The notes: generated from the letters alone by a model not told the origin. A stretch of DNA of 64,000 bases from Planctomycetota bacterium (GCA_016719295.1 JADKAF010000001.1:5890001-5954000), one strand, 5' to 3'. Shown: positions 18,140-27,182, counted from the first letter of the stretch. Made by a program: numbers and translations.

Positions 18140-18736
18140 GCTGCCACCGGTCGTAGATGACGTGGCCTCGCACGCTCGCACGAGGCGCACGGACACCACC
18201 CAATCGCGCACGAACTCGGCAGCGACCGCGCCGCGCGGAACCTGTCGAGCATAGTGCTCGGCGAGCCAGCGTACGCCGCCGCAGGGGCCGAGCTTGGAGA
18301 GGCGCTCGCGCTCCGCGGCCGGCAGGCGCAGCGGCTCGCTCAAGCGCAGCCACACCGAGGGATGCGCGTCGAGCGGCATGCAGGTGATGCCGGGGAGCAG
18401 GCTCGCGAGATAGCCGAAGGGGCCGGCGGCGATGCGCGCGTCTTCCCGACCCAAGGCTCCACAGGCGAAGAAGGTCTCGTTCACGACGAGCACCGGCGTC
18501 GCGACGACGTCGATGAGGAAGAACCAGGGCTGACCGAGCATGCTCGAGCCCTGGCTCAGCCAAACCTCGATCTTGGCCGGGTCGCCGTCCTCCCAGACCA
18601 CGGCTTGCTCGTCTCGCTGCTGCCAGAGGCTGGTGCAGGAGGAGAGGAACAGCAGCAGGCCGATGGCCGCTCGATGCCGGAGCGCGAGTTGGAGGTTCAC
18701 GAATCCATCCTGGGCGTGAGCTCGGCGCTCCGACAA
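18128..18736 (-). CDS. Putative lipoprotein of unknown function
   Basis: The product is up to 202 residues. A lipobox LFLSSC follows the hydrophobic stretch IGLLLFL, so it should be lipid-anchored. The signal peptide would be more usual in length if translation began at GTG 18700 (VNLQLALRHR), which is therefore a serious alternative to ATG 18736. The mature part contains FLIDVVATPVLVVNETFFACG, a hydrophobic segment, and ASLLPGITCMPL; this resembles YceK/YidQ-type small lipoproteins in outline. The gene lies 31 nt upstream of the end of the next minus-strand gene region and overlaps its convergent neighbour. Confidence 0.72.
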   Translation of the reverse strand: MSERRAHAQDGFVNLQLALRHRAAIGLLLFLSSCTSLWQQRDEQAVVWEDGDPAKIEVWLSQGSSMLGQPWFFLIDVVATPVLVVNETFFACGALGREDARIAAGPFGYLASLLPGITCMPLDAHPSVWLRLSEPLRLPAAERERLSKLGPCGGVRWLAEHYARQVPRGAVAAEFVRDWVVSVRLVRACEATSSTTGGSSAR

Positions 18737-18767
18737 GGCCCGAGCTGCGGGCTGTTCCGGCGCGCCG

Positions 18768-21047
18768 TCATTTGCGCCCGAGCGCGGCGCGCAGCGCGGC
18801 CTCCGAGATCACGCACGCCGGCAGGAGCGTCGGACCGCCTTCGGTGATCTCGAGGAGCGGGGGCGGCTCGAGATCGAGCTCGCTCACCATCGTCGTGCGC
18901 TGCTCTTGGATGACGATCGCCGCCGACATCGTGTAGCGCCCGGGCTCGGCGAGGACGAGCTCGGCGCGTCCATCGAGCACGTCGACCCAGCCAGTGCTCA
19001 CGCGCTCGCTTGCTCCGAGCTGCACGCGCAAGCGCGTGATCGGCGGGACGAGCGTCGCTTGCACGGGCAGCGTGACGCGGATCCCTGGGAGCAAGCGCAG
19101 GTCCTGGCGCGCCGCGGTCCACTCGAAGGAGCGCGGACGACGGCCGGGCGCTGCGAGGCGGAAGCTCTGCTCCTCGGGAGCGATCCAGATCGAGCAGGCG
19201 CCTTCGGCGTCGCTCTGCAGCGCGCGTCGCGACGACGAGGCGAGGGAGAGCAGCTCGAAGCTCGTGCTCGCGAGGGGCAGGTCGCGCTCGTCGAGGAGCC
19301 GCAGCGCGAGCTCGCGCCAGCCCCGGCAGAGCTCGACCTCCTGGGCACGCGGGTCGCGATTCTCCTCGCCGGCTGCGAAGCGCAGGTCGCGGATCGTCGC
19401 GAGCGGCGTGCGCTCCGGCGTCAGGAAGACCGCATCATGAGGCTCCGGCACGATGCCCTCGATGACGAAGGTGCCGTCCGCGCGGAGCGCTGCGCTCGGC
19501 GTCAGCTGCGGCATCGACCGTCGAGCGATCGACCTCAGCTCCACGCGGAGGCGCGTGGCATCCATGCCCGACGGGAGGCGCGCCGAGCCGCGCAGCGCGG
19601 CGGCTTTCTCGAGCTCGATCACGACATCCCGCGCGCCCGGGGGAACCTCGAGGCCCTCGACCGCGAGGTAGCCGGCATGCCGCACCTCGAGATGCAGGTG
19701 CTTGGTGCGGCGCGAGTCACGGAACGCGAAGCGGCCGGCTGCATCCGTGGAGGTGGTCAAGCGCTGCTCGGGCGATCCGCTCGCCTCGCCGACGATCCAA
19801 GCCCCGACTTGCACCTCGACGATCGGCGCTCCCGCGCCGTCGACGACGCGTCCGGCGGCGAGGAGCGGCTCCTCTTGCAGCACGAGCTCGCCGAGCGAGG
19901 ACTCGCCCGGAGGGAGCTCTTGCGAGAGATCGAGAGCACCGGCCAAGGGACCGCGCGTCGCATGCACGTGCTGGAGCTGGATCGTGCGCCGGCGCCCTTC
20001 GGCGGCGAGGCGATCCTCCACCGTGAAGCGCAGCCAACCCTCGGGATCGGTGCGTTGGCGCGCGTGCTTGCTCTGCGACATCGCGCTGCTGGCGATGGTG
20101 CGAGCGGACTCTTGGCGCAGCTCGATCTCGGCTTCCCTCAGAGGCTCGTGGGCGTCGAGCATCACGCGTACGCGGAGCACGGCAGGGCGCGGAGGAAGAT
20201 CGAGCGCGATCTCCACCGTCTCGCCGGATGCTTGCGGTCCGCGCGCGACGAGCGGCGGGATCTTTCCGCGCTCGCCGTAGAGCTCGGCATCGACCTTCAG
20301 CACGAGGCCCACACCGCACGGAACGCTCGGGGACTCTCCGCGGAAGACGGGCACTCGACCATCCAGCGTCGAGCTTACCCCGGGCTCGCTGCGGAACTCG
20401 ACGCGTCCGTGCACGTCGGCGGTGCCTCCGAGCTCGTCTCTCACGCGGCAGCGAACCCAGCCATACGCGGGCACGACGAGCTCGATGGGCTCGGTCGGCC
20501 ACGGCTCGAGCGGAACGCGCGTCTCCGTCAAGGGCGCGAAGACGCCGACGACGGCGGCGATCAGCCAGGCGCCTTCCTTCCGCCGCGCGAACTCGAAGAC
20601 CCTCTCGCGCGAGATGCGCCGCTCGACCTCGGCGCCGACAGGTCGCTCCTTGCCGAGATCGTGCAGTTCACCCAGCCGCGCTCCGTTCTGTTCGACGACG
20701 AGGTAGCGCGCGAGGTGGATCTCGAGCTCGTCGAGGCGTCGACCGCTCGCTTGGTCGATCACGCGCACGCGCAGGTCGTCCGGCTTCGATCCCGCCGCGC
20801 TCGACGAAGGGAGCGCGGCGCTCGGCACCGCGCTCGAAGGCGCGGTCGCCGGCTCCGTCGTCGGCGCGGCCTCGCGTTGCACGCGGCGCGTTTCGGCCAC
20901 GAGCTCGTCCCGTGCTCGCGTCGGCTCGTTCTCGACGGCCGCGAGCGGTGTCGAAGCGGCGTCCTCTCCCGATCGAGCGAGCTCGAGGCCGAGCCAGAGG
21001 CCGACGAGGACGAGCACCAGGACGATCGCGAGTACGTAGCTCTTCAT
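18768..21047 (-). CDS. Membrane-anchored protein with carboxypeptidase-regulatory-like domains
   Basis: The product is 759 residues. ATG 21047 starts a single N-terminal transmembrane helix (YVLAIVLVLVLVGLWLGL), followed by a long Ala/Pro/Ser linker to about residue 80. The body is a chain of beta-sandwich modules; two look like carboxypeptidase regulatory domains (AGRVVDGAGAPIVEVQVG followed by TSTDAAGRFAFRDS, and ELALRLLDERDLPLASTS followed by SDAEGACSIWIAP). Proteins of this type are common in planctomycetes and are probably surface or periplasmic structural factors. It is divergent from hipB. Function unknown. Confidence 0.82.
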   Translation of the reverse strand: MKSYVLAIVLVLVLVGLWLGLELARSGEDAASTPLAAVENEPTRARDELVAETRRVQREAAPTTEPATAPSSAVPSAALPSSSAAGSKPDDLRVRVIDQASGRRLDELEIHLARYLVVEQNGARLGELHDLGKERPVGAEVERRISRERVFEFARRKEGAWLIAAVVGVFAPLTETRVPLEPWPTEPIELVVPAYGWVRCRVRDELGGTADVHGRVEFRSEPGVSSTLDGRVPVFRGESPSVPCGVGLVLKVDAELYGERGKIPPLVARGPQASGETVEIALDLPPRPAVLRVRVMLDAHEPLREAEIELRQESARTIASSAMSQSKHARQRTDPEGWLRFTVEDRLAAEGRRRTIQLQHVHATRGPLAGALDLSQELPPGESSLGELVLQEEPLLAAGRVVDGAGAPIVEVQVGAWIVGEASGSPEQRLTTSTDAAGRFAFRDSRRTKHLHLEVRHAGYLAVEGLEVPPGARDVVIELEKAAALRGSARLPSGMDATRLRVELRSIARRSMPQLTPSAALRADGTFVIEGIVPEPHDAVFLTPERTPLATIRDLRFAAGEENRDPRAQEVELCRGWRELALRLLDERDLPLASTSFELLSLASSSRRALQSDAEGACSIWIAPEEQSFRLAAPGRRPRSFEWTAARQDLRLLPGIRVTLPVQATLVPPITRLRVQLGASERVSTGWVDVLDGRAELVLAEPGRYTMSAAIVIQEQRTTMVSELDLEPPPLLEITEGGPTLLPACVISEAALRAALGRK

Positions 21048-21209
21048 ACGCCGGTCCGGCTCCGGTGCGGAACTGGCTCTCCGCGCCGCCGCGGGATCGG
21101 GCCGCGGCGGCGAGAGGTCCGGGGCATGCTGCCCGAAGGGCCGCTCCGCGTCTCGCCTCGGGCAAGGGCGGCGCGCGGCAGCGCCCGCGGAGGCTGGAGA
21201 CCCGAGAGC

Positions 21210-21355
21210 GATCAAAGGTGATCGCTATCGTGCGATCTCGGAGATTTTTCGCTCACTCTTGATCGATCTAGGGTTCCAGGGCGAGAATCGTCGATCCTCG
21301 ATCAGAAGTGATCGATTCCGGATCCTTTGCGCCACTTTTCGACCAGCTGTGATCG
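21210..21355. promoter_or_regulatory. Three palindromic operator-like sites upstream of hipBA
   Basis: Three copies of the imperfect palindrome GATCA-N4-TGATC lie in the 309-bp divergent gap before hipB: 21210-21224 (GATCAAAGGTGATCG), 21300-21314 (GATCAGAAGTGATCG) and 21341-21355 (GACCAGCTGTGATCG, one mismatch). The third ends 1 nt before the hipB start codon, and the second is 41 nt upstream of it. HipB antitoxins of other bacteria repress their own operon through several short palindromes, so these are good candidates for HipB sites. The first copy could also affect the divergent gene at 21047. No promoter boxes are called. Confidence 0.7.
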
Positions 21356-21356
21356 C

Positions 21357-21719
21357 ATGAAGATCGAACCCTTGCTGTCGACCGCCGAGGTCCTCCGCGA
21401 GCTCGGCCGGCGCCTCGCCCACGTGCGGAAGCAGCGGGAGCTCTCGCAAGAGGACCTGGCGCAGGCGGCGGGCCTCGGCGTCGCGACGCTCCGGCGCCTC
21501 GAGGACGGCAAGGACGGCAAGCTCGGCTCGTGGCTCCGGCTCCTGATGGCGCTGGGGATGGCGGAGGCGATCGAGGCGCTGCTGCCCGCGGAGCTCCGCT
21601 CGCCGCTCGCCGAGGTGAAGGGGCGGCGAGCTCGTCGTGCGCGAGCGAAGGAGGCGCCCGCAGCGCGCCCGGAGCTCCCGCCGAGCGCCGGCTTCGTCTG
21701 GGGGGACGAGCAGCGATGA
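21357..21719 (+). CDS. hipB: HipB-type XRE-family antitoxin
   Basis: The product is 120 residues from ATG 21357; the frame extends to a TTG at 21327 that is less likely. Residues 10-60 are a helix-turn-helix of the XRE/Cro type (LGRRLAHVRKQRELSQEDLAQ, then AGLGVATLRRLEDGK). The C-terminal part is basic with an alanine-rich tail. It overlaps the following hipA gene by 4 bp (ATGA), the usual hipBA arrangement. Expected role: binds and neutralises HipA and represses the operon through the palindromes upstream. Confidence 0.92.
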   Translation: MKIEPLLSTAEVLRELGRRLAHVRKQRELSQEDLAQAAGLGVATLRRLEDGKDGKLGSWLRLLMALGMAEAIEALLPAELRSPLAEVKGRRARRARAKEAPAARPELPPSAGFVWGDEQR

Positions 21720-23011
21720 CCACCGCGACCGTGAAGCTCTGGGGGACGCCGATCGGCTACGTGTCGATGGACCCAGGCGAGCGCTTCGCGCGCTTCGAGT
21801 ACGACCCCGCGTTCGCCGACGCCGGCATCGAGGTGGCGCCGCTGCACATGCCTGTCGTCGCGCGGCGCATCTATCAGTTCCGCGAGCTCGATCCGCGCGC
21901 GTTCCACGGCTTGCCGGGGCTGCTCGCCGACAGCTTGCCCGACAAGTACGGGAACCGTCTCATCGACGTGTGGCTCGCGCGGACGGGCCGCACGCCCGAG
22001 AGCTTCCACGCCGTCGATCGCCTCTGCTACACGGGGACGCGCGGCATGGGCGCGCTCGAGTTCGAGCCTTCGACGGGGCTCGCCGAGCGCGCCGACCGCA
22101 AGCTCGAGGTGGCCGAACTCGTCGAGCTCGCGTCGATGGCCTTCGCCGCCGCGGAGCATCTGCAGACGAAGCTCGACGGTGAGCGCGGCGAGCGCGCGCT
22201 GCTCGACATCCTGAGCGTCGGAACCTCCGCCGGCGGCGCGCGCGCGAAGGCCGTGATCGCGTTCGATCCGCGTACGAAGGAAGTGCGCTCCGGGCAGACG
22301 CGCTTGCCGCCGGGCTTCGAGCACTGGCTCCTCAAGTTCGATGGCGTGGCGTTCAACGGCGATTGGGGCGTCGCCGATCCCAAGGGCTACGGGCTGCTCG
22401 AGTACGCCTACTCGCGGATCGCCGCGCAATGCGGGATCGCGATGTCCGAGTGTCGCTTGCTGCAGGAGAACGGGCGCTCGCACTTCCTGACGCGGCGCTT
22501 CGATCGCGATGCGAGCGGCGGCAAGCGCTTCGTCCAGACCTTCGCCGCGCTCGCGCACTTCGACTACTTCGCCTCGGGACAGTACTCGTACGAGCAGCTC
22601 TTCCTGACGATGAAGCGGCTCAGCGTGCCGCCCGCATCGATGGAGCAGCAGCTCCGTCGCGTCTTGTTCAACCTCGTCGGCTGCAACCAGGACGACCACG
22701 TGAAGAACTTCGCCTTCGAGATGGATCGCCGCGGTCGCTGGGATCTCGCGCCGGCCTACGATCTCTGCCATGCCGAGGGAAGCGCCTTCACGAGCCGCCA
22801 TCAGCTCAGCCTGAACGGCAAGACGAGCGACTTCACGAAGGCGGATCTCGCGCACCTCGCCGACTACGCGGGGCTGCCGCGCCGCCGTGAGCTCGCACTT
22901 CTCGAAGAGGTGCTCACCGCGTTCTCGAGCTGGCCGGCCCTCGCTGCGGAGCTGGGCATCCCCGCGCCGCTCGCCGAGCATGTCTCGCGCACGTTGCGGA
23001 TGAAGTGGTAG
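21716..23011 (+). CDS. hipA: HipA-type serine/threonine kinase toxin
   Basis: The product is 431 residues, a normal full-length HipA. The N-terminal subdomain (residues 1-110) is followed by the kinase core with a glycine-rich loop region (SVGTSAGGARAKAV), the catalytic motif N324-Q-D326-D-H328-V-K-N (Asp309 in E. coli) and D349 in LAPAYDL (Asp332 in E. coli); the spacing of 23 residues is identical. HipA kinases phosphorylate aminoacyl-tRNA synthetases (GltX in E. coli), halting translation and causing dormancy. The target here is unknown. All key residues seem intact, so the toxin should be active. Confidence 0.94.
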   Translation: MTTATVKLWGTPIGYVSMDPGERFARFEYDPAFADAGIEVAPLHMPVVARRIYQFRELDPRAFHGLPGLLADSLPDKYGNRLIDVWLARTGRTPESFHAVDRLCYTGTRGMGALEFEPSTGLAERADRKLEVAELVELASMAFAAAEHLQTKLDGERGERALLDILSVGTSAGGARAKAVIAFDPRTKEVRSGQTRLPPGFEHWLLKFDGVAFNGDWGVADPKGYGLLEYAYSRIAAQCGIAMSECRLLQENGRSHFLTRRFDRDASGGKRFVQTFAALAHFDYFASGQYSYEQLFLTMKRLSVPPASMEQQLRRVLFNLVGCNQDDHVKNFAFEMDRRGRWDLAPAYDLCHAEGSAFTSRHQLSLNGKTSDFTKADLAHLADYAGLPRRRELALLEEVLTAFSSWPALAAELGIPAPLAEHVSRTLRMKW

Positions 23012-23057
23012 CTTCGCCTCGGAGCAGAGCCTCGTTGAGCTCTTAGCGGTCGCTCCC

Positions 23058-23492
23058 ATGAAGCTCTCGGATCTCCATCTCCCGATGGCCTTCGCCGGCG
23101 CTGCGCAGCTCCTGCTCTGCCTCGGCACGTTGGCGTTGCCGCGCGTCCTCGGCTGGCGGGAGAAGCTCGCCCTCCTGCCGACGCTCGAGCGCCAGATGTT
23201 CTACGTCTACGCCGCGTACATCTGGGGCACGAACCTCGCCTTCGGGCTCGTCTCGCTCGCCGCGCCCGGCTGGATGCTCGATGGATCGGGGCTCGCGAGC
23301 GCGGTGTTGGGCTTCATCGCGCTGTATTGGGGCGCGCGCGTCGCGCTACAGTTCCTCTACTTCGATTTGCGGTCGGCGCGGCCTCCCGGCGTGCATTTCG
23401 TCGTCGCCGAGCGCGCGCTGGATCTCTTGTTCGTCGGTCTCACGTTGCTGTACGGCGCTGCATGCGCTTGCTCGATCGCGGGGCTCCGTTGA
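23058..23492 (+). CDS. Small membrane protein preceding the acyltransferase
   Basis: The product is 144 residues with four hydrophobic segments (AFAGAAQLLLCLGTLALP, MFYVYAAYIWGTNLAFGLV, ASAVLGFIALYWGARVALQ, LDLLFVGLTLLYGAACACS). No named family is recognised. The next gene overlaps its 3' end (ATG 23462, or TTG 23489 straddling this stop codon), which points to translational coupling and a joint role. It lies 46 nt after hipA but is not obviously related to it. Confidence 0.8.
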   Translation: MKLSDLHLPMAFAGAAQLLLCLGTLALPRVLGWREKLALLPTLERQMFYVYAAYIWGTNLAFGLVSLAAPGWMLDGSGLASAVLGFIALYWGARVALQFLYFDLRSARPPGVHFVVAERALDLLFVGLTLLYGAACACSIAGLR

Positions 23493-24466
23493 TCGCGCCG
23501 GGCTATGCGCCGACCTCGAGCGCGGCGCTGCTCTCGCTCGGGGTCCTGCTCGGCGGGCTCGTCGTCGCCGTCGCGCTCTTGGCTCGCGTGCGGAACGAGA
23601 GGCTCACGCGTGCCTCGGCCTGGGGGCTCGCCCTCGCGTCGATCGCCGCGATGGATGTGCTCGCGGCCGAGCAGCCCGCGGGACTGCGCATGCTGGCGCT
23701 CTGCGGCGCGACGCTCTATGCGATGAAGGGCATCGTGCTCACCGAGCATCGATTGCAGGGAGGGCGCGCTCTCTCGCGCTCGCGCTGGCTCGGGTTCACG
23801 CTGCTCTGGCCCGGCATGCGACCGGCGGAGTTCGCGAACGCCGAGAACGAAGTGGGGGAGCGAACCGCACGTCTCGCGCGTCGGGGCGCGCACCAGCTCG
23901 GCTTGGGTTTTCTCTTCGTGCTTGGCGCTCGCGCGCTCGAGGCAAACGTGGCGCGCTCTCCATTCGCGGTGCCGCTACTCGCCTGCGGGCTCAGCCTCGC
24001 GGTCCACTTCGGGCTCTTCAACCTGGCCGCTGCGGCGTGGCGATCGCGCGGCGTGATGGTCGGGCCGCTGTTCCGTTCGCCGCTCGCCGCGACTTCTCTC
24101 GGGAGCTTCTGGAGCCGGCGCTGGAACCTCGCGTTCTCCGAGATGATCCAGCTCAGCGTCGCGCGTCCGCTGCGGCAGCGGCTCGGCGCGCGGGGCGCAG
24201 CCGCCGTTGGATTCCTCGTCTCCGGTGTCTTGCACGAGCTCGCGATCAGCGTGCCCGTGCATGCCGGCTACGGCGGGCCGATGCTCTACTTCGCGTTGCA
24301 CGGGGTACTCGTGCAGCTCGAACCGCGGATCGCGCGGCGTCAGCGTTGGCTGCGCGAGGGGACCTGGATCGCCCATGTCTGGGTGATCGCTTGGATCGCT
24401 CTGCCGCTGCCGATCCTCTTCCACGCTCCCTTCGTCGAGGGCGTGCTCGTCCCGCTCCTGCGCTGA
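23462..24466 (+). CDS. Wax-synthase-like MBOAT acyltransferase
   Basis: The product is 334 residues, polytopic. The second half has the membrane-bound O-acyltransferase pattern of wax synthases: SLGSFWSRRWNLAFSEM, then LVSGVLHELAISVPVHAGYG with the conserved active-site histidine in VLHEL, and the GPMLYFALHG segment. Family members join a fatty acyl-CoA to an alcohol or another acceptor at the membrane. The ATG at 23462 overlaps the previous gene by 31 bp; TTG 23489 is an alternative. The acceptor cannot be told. Wax ester or another neutral lipid is the natural guess. Confidence 0.85.
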   Translation: MRLLDRGAPLIAPGYAPTSSAALLSLGVLLGGLVVAVALLARVRNERLTRASAWGLALASIAAMDVLAAEQPAGLRMLALCGATLYAMKGIVLTEHRLQGGRALSRSRWLGFTLLWPGMRPAEFANAENEVGERTARLARRGAHQLGLGFLFVLGARALEANVARSPFAVPLLACGLSLAVHFGLFNLAAAAWRSRGVMVGPLFRSPLAATSLGSFWSRRWNLAFSEMIQLSVARPLRQRLGARGAAAVGFLVSGVLHELAISVPVHAGYGGPMLYFALHGVLVQLEPRIARRQRWLREGTWIAHVWVIAWIALPLPILFHAPFVEGVLVPLLR

Positions 24467-24482
24467 GGTCGCGCGTCCCAGC

Positions 24483-24515
24483 CTCGGGTCGCGGCTTCAG
24501 CCGCGACCCGAGTTT
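24483..24515. terminator. Hairpin terminator between convergent genes
   Basis: Fourteen-base arms (24483-24496 and 24499-24512) are perfect complements with a 2-nt nominal loop, and TTT follows. It lies downstream of the acyltransferase gene and before the convergent FG-GAP gene, so it may terminate both. Confidence 0.7.
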
Positions 24516-24644
24516 CGATGTGACGCGGAAGTGCGGTCCGGCTCAGAGAGTGAGCAAGAGTTGCTCACGAACGGGCTGCAGCGCCGCCAGGCGCTGCGCC
24601 AGCAAAGATCTGAGAGGCCGTCGGCTCGATTTCTGCTCAGGCTC

Positions 24645-26291
24645 TCAGCTCCCGAGCACGAGCTCGAGGCCGTTCGAGGCCGTGGCGCCACCCGCGTTCG
24701 CGCCGAGGTCGATCACGACCCACTGGCAAGCGACGGCCGCGCCGACGAGATACGGCGCCGCGGGGACCGGGATGCCGTTCAGCGCGGCCATGCCGTTCGC
24801 GTTCGTGGCGCTGGAGAGGAAGGTGCCGCCGATCAAGGCCAACGAGCGGCAGCCGGTGAAGCCCAGGCCGTCGAGCGGGAAGTCCTGCCGCATCCCGAGG
24901 CTCAGCAACGCGGGGCTGCTCGCGCGTGCGCCGCGGAGCAGGAGATCCATGCTCCGACCCAGCACGGGGCGACCGCGGTGGTCGATGCGCGGCAGATGGC
25001 CGTTGCTGCCGGCGCAGGCGTTGCCGAAGAACTCGACGCGCGCAGGAACGCCGGTTCGCCCGAGGTCGTAGACCGAGACGCGCCCCGACTCGGGACCGCC
25101 GACATCGGAGAACGGGACACCCGCGACGATGTCCGCGAAGCCGTCGTCGTCGACGTCCACGCCCGCGACATCGAAGCCGAACTGATCGTCGGCGGCGGCG
25201 CCGTTCCACGTGCGCAGCTCGAGGCCGAGGCGACCCGAGAAGACGCGCACGGAGCCGGACTGCGCGCCGTTGTTGTCATCCTCGGGAGCGCCGACCACGT
25301 AGTCGGCGTAGCCGTCGAGGTCGAGATCGCCGAGGGCAGAGACGGCGTGGCCGAAGCGATCGCCGAGGTCGTCGCCCGTGAGGCGCCGCAGGACGGCGCC
25401 CGTGCGACCGGCGAGCAGATACACCGTGCCTACGCCGAACTCGATCGGCGCGCCGACGATGAGATCGGGGATGCCGTCGCGATCGACATCGCCGGCCGCT
25501 CGCACGCAGAAGCCGAAGCGGTCATCGAAGGTCGAGCCATCGACGGTGTAGAGCTCGCTTCCCGTGCGGCCGGAGAAGACGCGCACGCGACCGGAGTCGG
25601 TGCCGCCGCTGTCGTTCAAGTGCGCGCCGATCGCCGCGTCGGCATAGCCGTCGCCGTCGACATCGCCGGCGAACGCGACGCTGCCGCCGAACTCGTCGCC
25701 GATGGCATCGCCGTTCCAGCGCCAGATCGTAGCGCCGTCCCGGCCCGAGATCGCGTACGCCGTGCCCGTGCCAAACTCGCCTGGCGCGCCGACCAAGAGA
25801 TCGTCGAAGCCGTCGCCGTTCGCGTCGTGTCCACCGTCCACCGCGCGACCGAAGAAGTCGTTCGGCGTCTGTCCGTCGATGGTGCGGATCTCCGCGTAGC
25901 TGCGACCCGAGAACACGCGGATCAACCCGCTCTCCGTCCCGCCGCTGTCGGCGTCCGGTGCCCCGACGACGATGTCGGGGACGCCGTCGCCGTCGACGTC
26001 ACCGGCTCCCGCGACGGCGTGGCCGAAGCGATCGTCGATGTTGCTGCCGGTGAAGCGCTGGAGCTCGGCGCCGCCGATGCCGGAGAGCAGCCTGGCGGTA
26101 CCGGCGCCGAACTCGCGCGGCGCGCCGACCAGGAAGTCGAGGCGGCCGTCGCCGTTCACGTCGCCGACCGGCGCGACGCTGGTGCCGAAGTCGTCGCTGG
26201 CCGAGTACCCATCGACGTGGAAGAGGAGGCTCTGCGCCGAAAGCAGCGAGGAGGGGGCGAGGACGGCGAGGAGTGCCAGGTAGCTGCGCAT
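24645..26291 (-). CDS. Secreted FG-GAP/integrin-alpha-type propeller protein with C-terminal sorting-like domain
   Basis: The product is 548 residues from ATG 26291 (a GTG three codons earlier is less likely), with a signal peptide ending near LLSAQ. Residues 25-390 consist of about seven FG-GAP repeats, each with an FGxxVxxxGDVxGDGxxDxxVGAP core and Asp-rich Ca2+ loops. The last 145 residues form the planctomycete secreted domain (FFGNACAGSNGHLPRID, LLLRGARASSPALLSLG, IPVPAAPYLVGAAVACQWV, ASNGLELVLG). Role: probably a surface adhesin or binding protein. The repeat domain resembles the eukaryotic integrin alpha head only in fold. Confidence 0.92.
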   Translation of the reverse strand: MRSYLALLAVLAPSSLLSAQSLLFHVDGYSASDDFGTSVAPVGDVNGDGRLDFLVGAPREFGAGTARLLSGIGGAELQRFTGSNIDDRFGHAVAGAGDVDGDGVPDIVVGAPDADSGGTESGLIRVFSGRSYAEIRTIDGQTPNDFFGRAVDGGHDANGDGFDDLLVGAPGEFGTGTAYAISGRDGATIWRWNGDAIGDEFGGSVAFAGDVDGDGYADAAIGAHLNDSGGTDSGRVRVFSGRTGSELYTVDGSTFDDRFGFCVRAAGDVDRDGIPDLIVGAPIEFGVGTVYLLAGRTGAVLRRLTGDDLGDRFGHAVSALGDLDLDGYADYVVGAPEDDNNGAQSGSVRVFSGRLGLELRTWNGAAADDQFGFDVAGVDVDDDGFADIVAGVPFSDVGGPESGRVSVYDLGRTGVPARVEFFGNACAGSNGHLPRIDHRGRPVLGRSMDLLLRGARASSPALLSLGMRQDFPLDGLGFTGCRSLALIGGTFLSSATNANGMAALNGIPVPAAPYLVGAAVACQWVVIDLGANAGGATASNGLELVLGS

Positions 26292-27182
26292 CGAGAACAC
26301 CGTGAGCGAGCGCGGCGGCGAGCGGGGCGAGCTCGATCACCGCGGAGAGGACTCCCGATCCGGAGCGCTCCGCGATGGAGTCAGCTTCGCGATCTCGCAC
26401 GTCGAGTCGCCCGCTCCACCCGCGAGCGGTGGCGGCGATACCTCGAGCGGCGCCTCGGGTCCGCGGTCGGACGCGAGTGCATCGGGGGGAATGCGCGCTC
26501 ACCATAGCCATCGGAGTTCGGCACACGCAAGGAGAGCTCCGTGGTGCGCCGATGAAGATCGATGGCCAGGGGCGCTCTCAGCGCGCTACGGTTCGCAAGC
26601 GACTCGTGAGCGTCGGCTGTCCGCACAGGGGGTCGAGCTGCAGCCACGGCCCGTAGAGGTCTTACTCGAAGAATGGCGTCGTGGGCAGCGGCAGATGCCG
26701 ATGGAGCTTGCCGGCCGCCGCGCCGAGGGAAGAACGCGTCGCTGCGGCCGAAGGAAACCTTGCCGTCGGGACCGCTGGCCCAGAGGCCGTACTCGGCGGC
26801 GAGGGGATCCTTGCCGAGCCCGTGGATCGGCGTTCGCCGATCGGCATCGACGAGCTGCGGTGGAGTGAGAGGCACTTCCGCTCGCCCGCCGAGGGCGAGG
26901 AGAGAGAGGTAGGAGCGGAGCGCGCCGTCTTCGGCGCGGCGTGGCGAAGGGCGGATGGAGCATGGCGGTCCTCCGCTTCGAGTGCAGAAGCGCTCGCGAG
27001 TCGCGCGACCCGCGTCGCTCTTGCACTCCCGAGAACCGCGCTCGCTCCGCCCTACGCGGTGCGATCTCCTCGCCATGATCCGTGTCAACGCGCACGGGAG
27101 GTCCACCGCTCGTGGCGGTGAAGCTCCCGTGCTCGATGCGCCACACGCTCGATCCGTGCGCGCCGGATCCCTGCGGTCCGGA
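26292..27182. other. Long stretch without a supported intact gene
   Basis: About 890 bp between the start of the FG-GAP gene and the 3' end of the coiled-coil lipoprotein gene. Open frames on both strands here are arginine-rich and shift frame. The only coherent protein-like piece is a minus-strand segment at about 26662-26928, described separately. The 5' part should hold the promoter of the FG-GAP gene, but no element is called. Confidence 0.6.
26662..26928 (-). pseudogene. Possible remnant of a pseudopilin-like gene
   Basis: One minus-strand frame reads LRSYLSLLALG followed by a KDPLAAEYGLWASGPDGK segment, which resembles the C-terminal part of type II secretion-type pseudopilins (a D-P-x motif, then LW-S-x-GPDGK). 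After a frame change the neighbouring frame ends with LPLPTTPFFE and a stop at 26662. No prepilin N-terminus (hydrophobic helix with a GFTLIE-like site) is visible upstream. It looks like the decayed 3' end of such a gene, but the identification is tentative. Confidence 0.3.

Noticed and set aside
18906..21221. A 771-codon plus-strand frame opposite the regulatory-domain protein
   Set aside because: Low-complexity Arg/Ala/Glu product, no ribosome-binding site, and it lies antisense to a gene with recognisable domains.
24531..26507. A 658-codon frame opposite the FG-GAP protein
   Set aside because: Repeated Asp/Gly codons of the FG-GAP gene yield a periodic antisense frame; no independent support.
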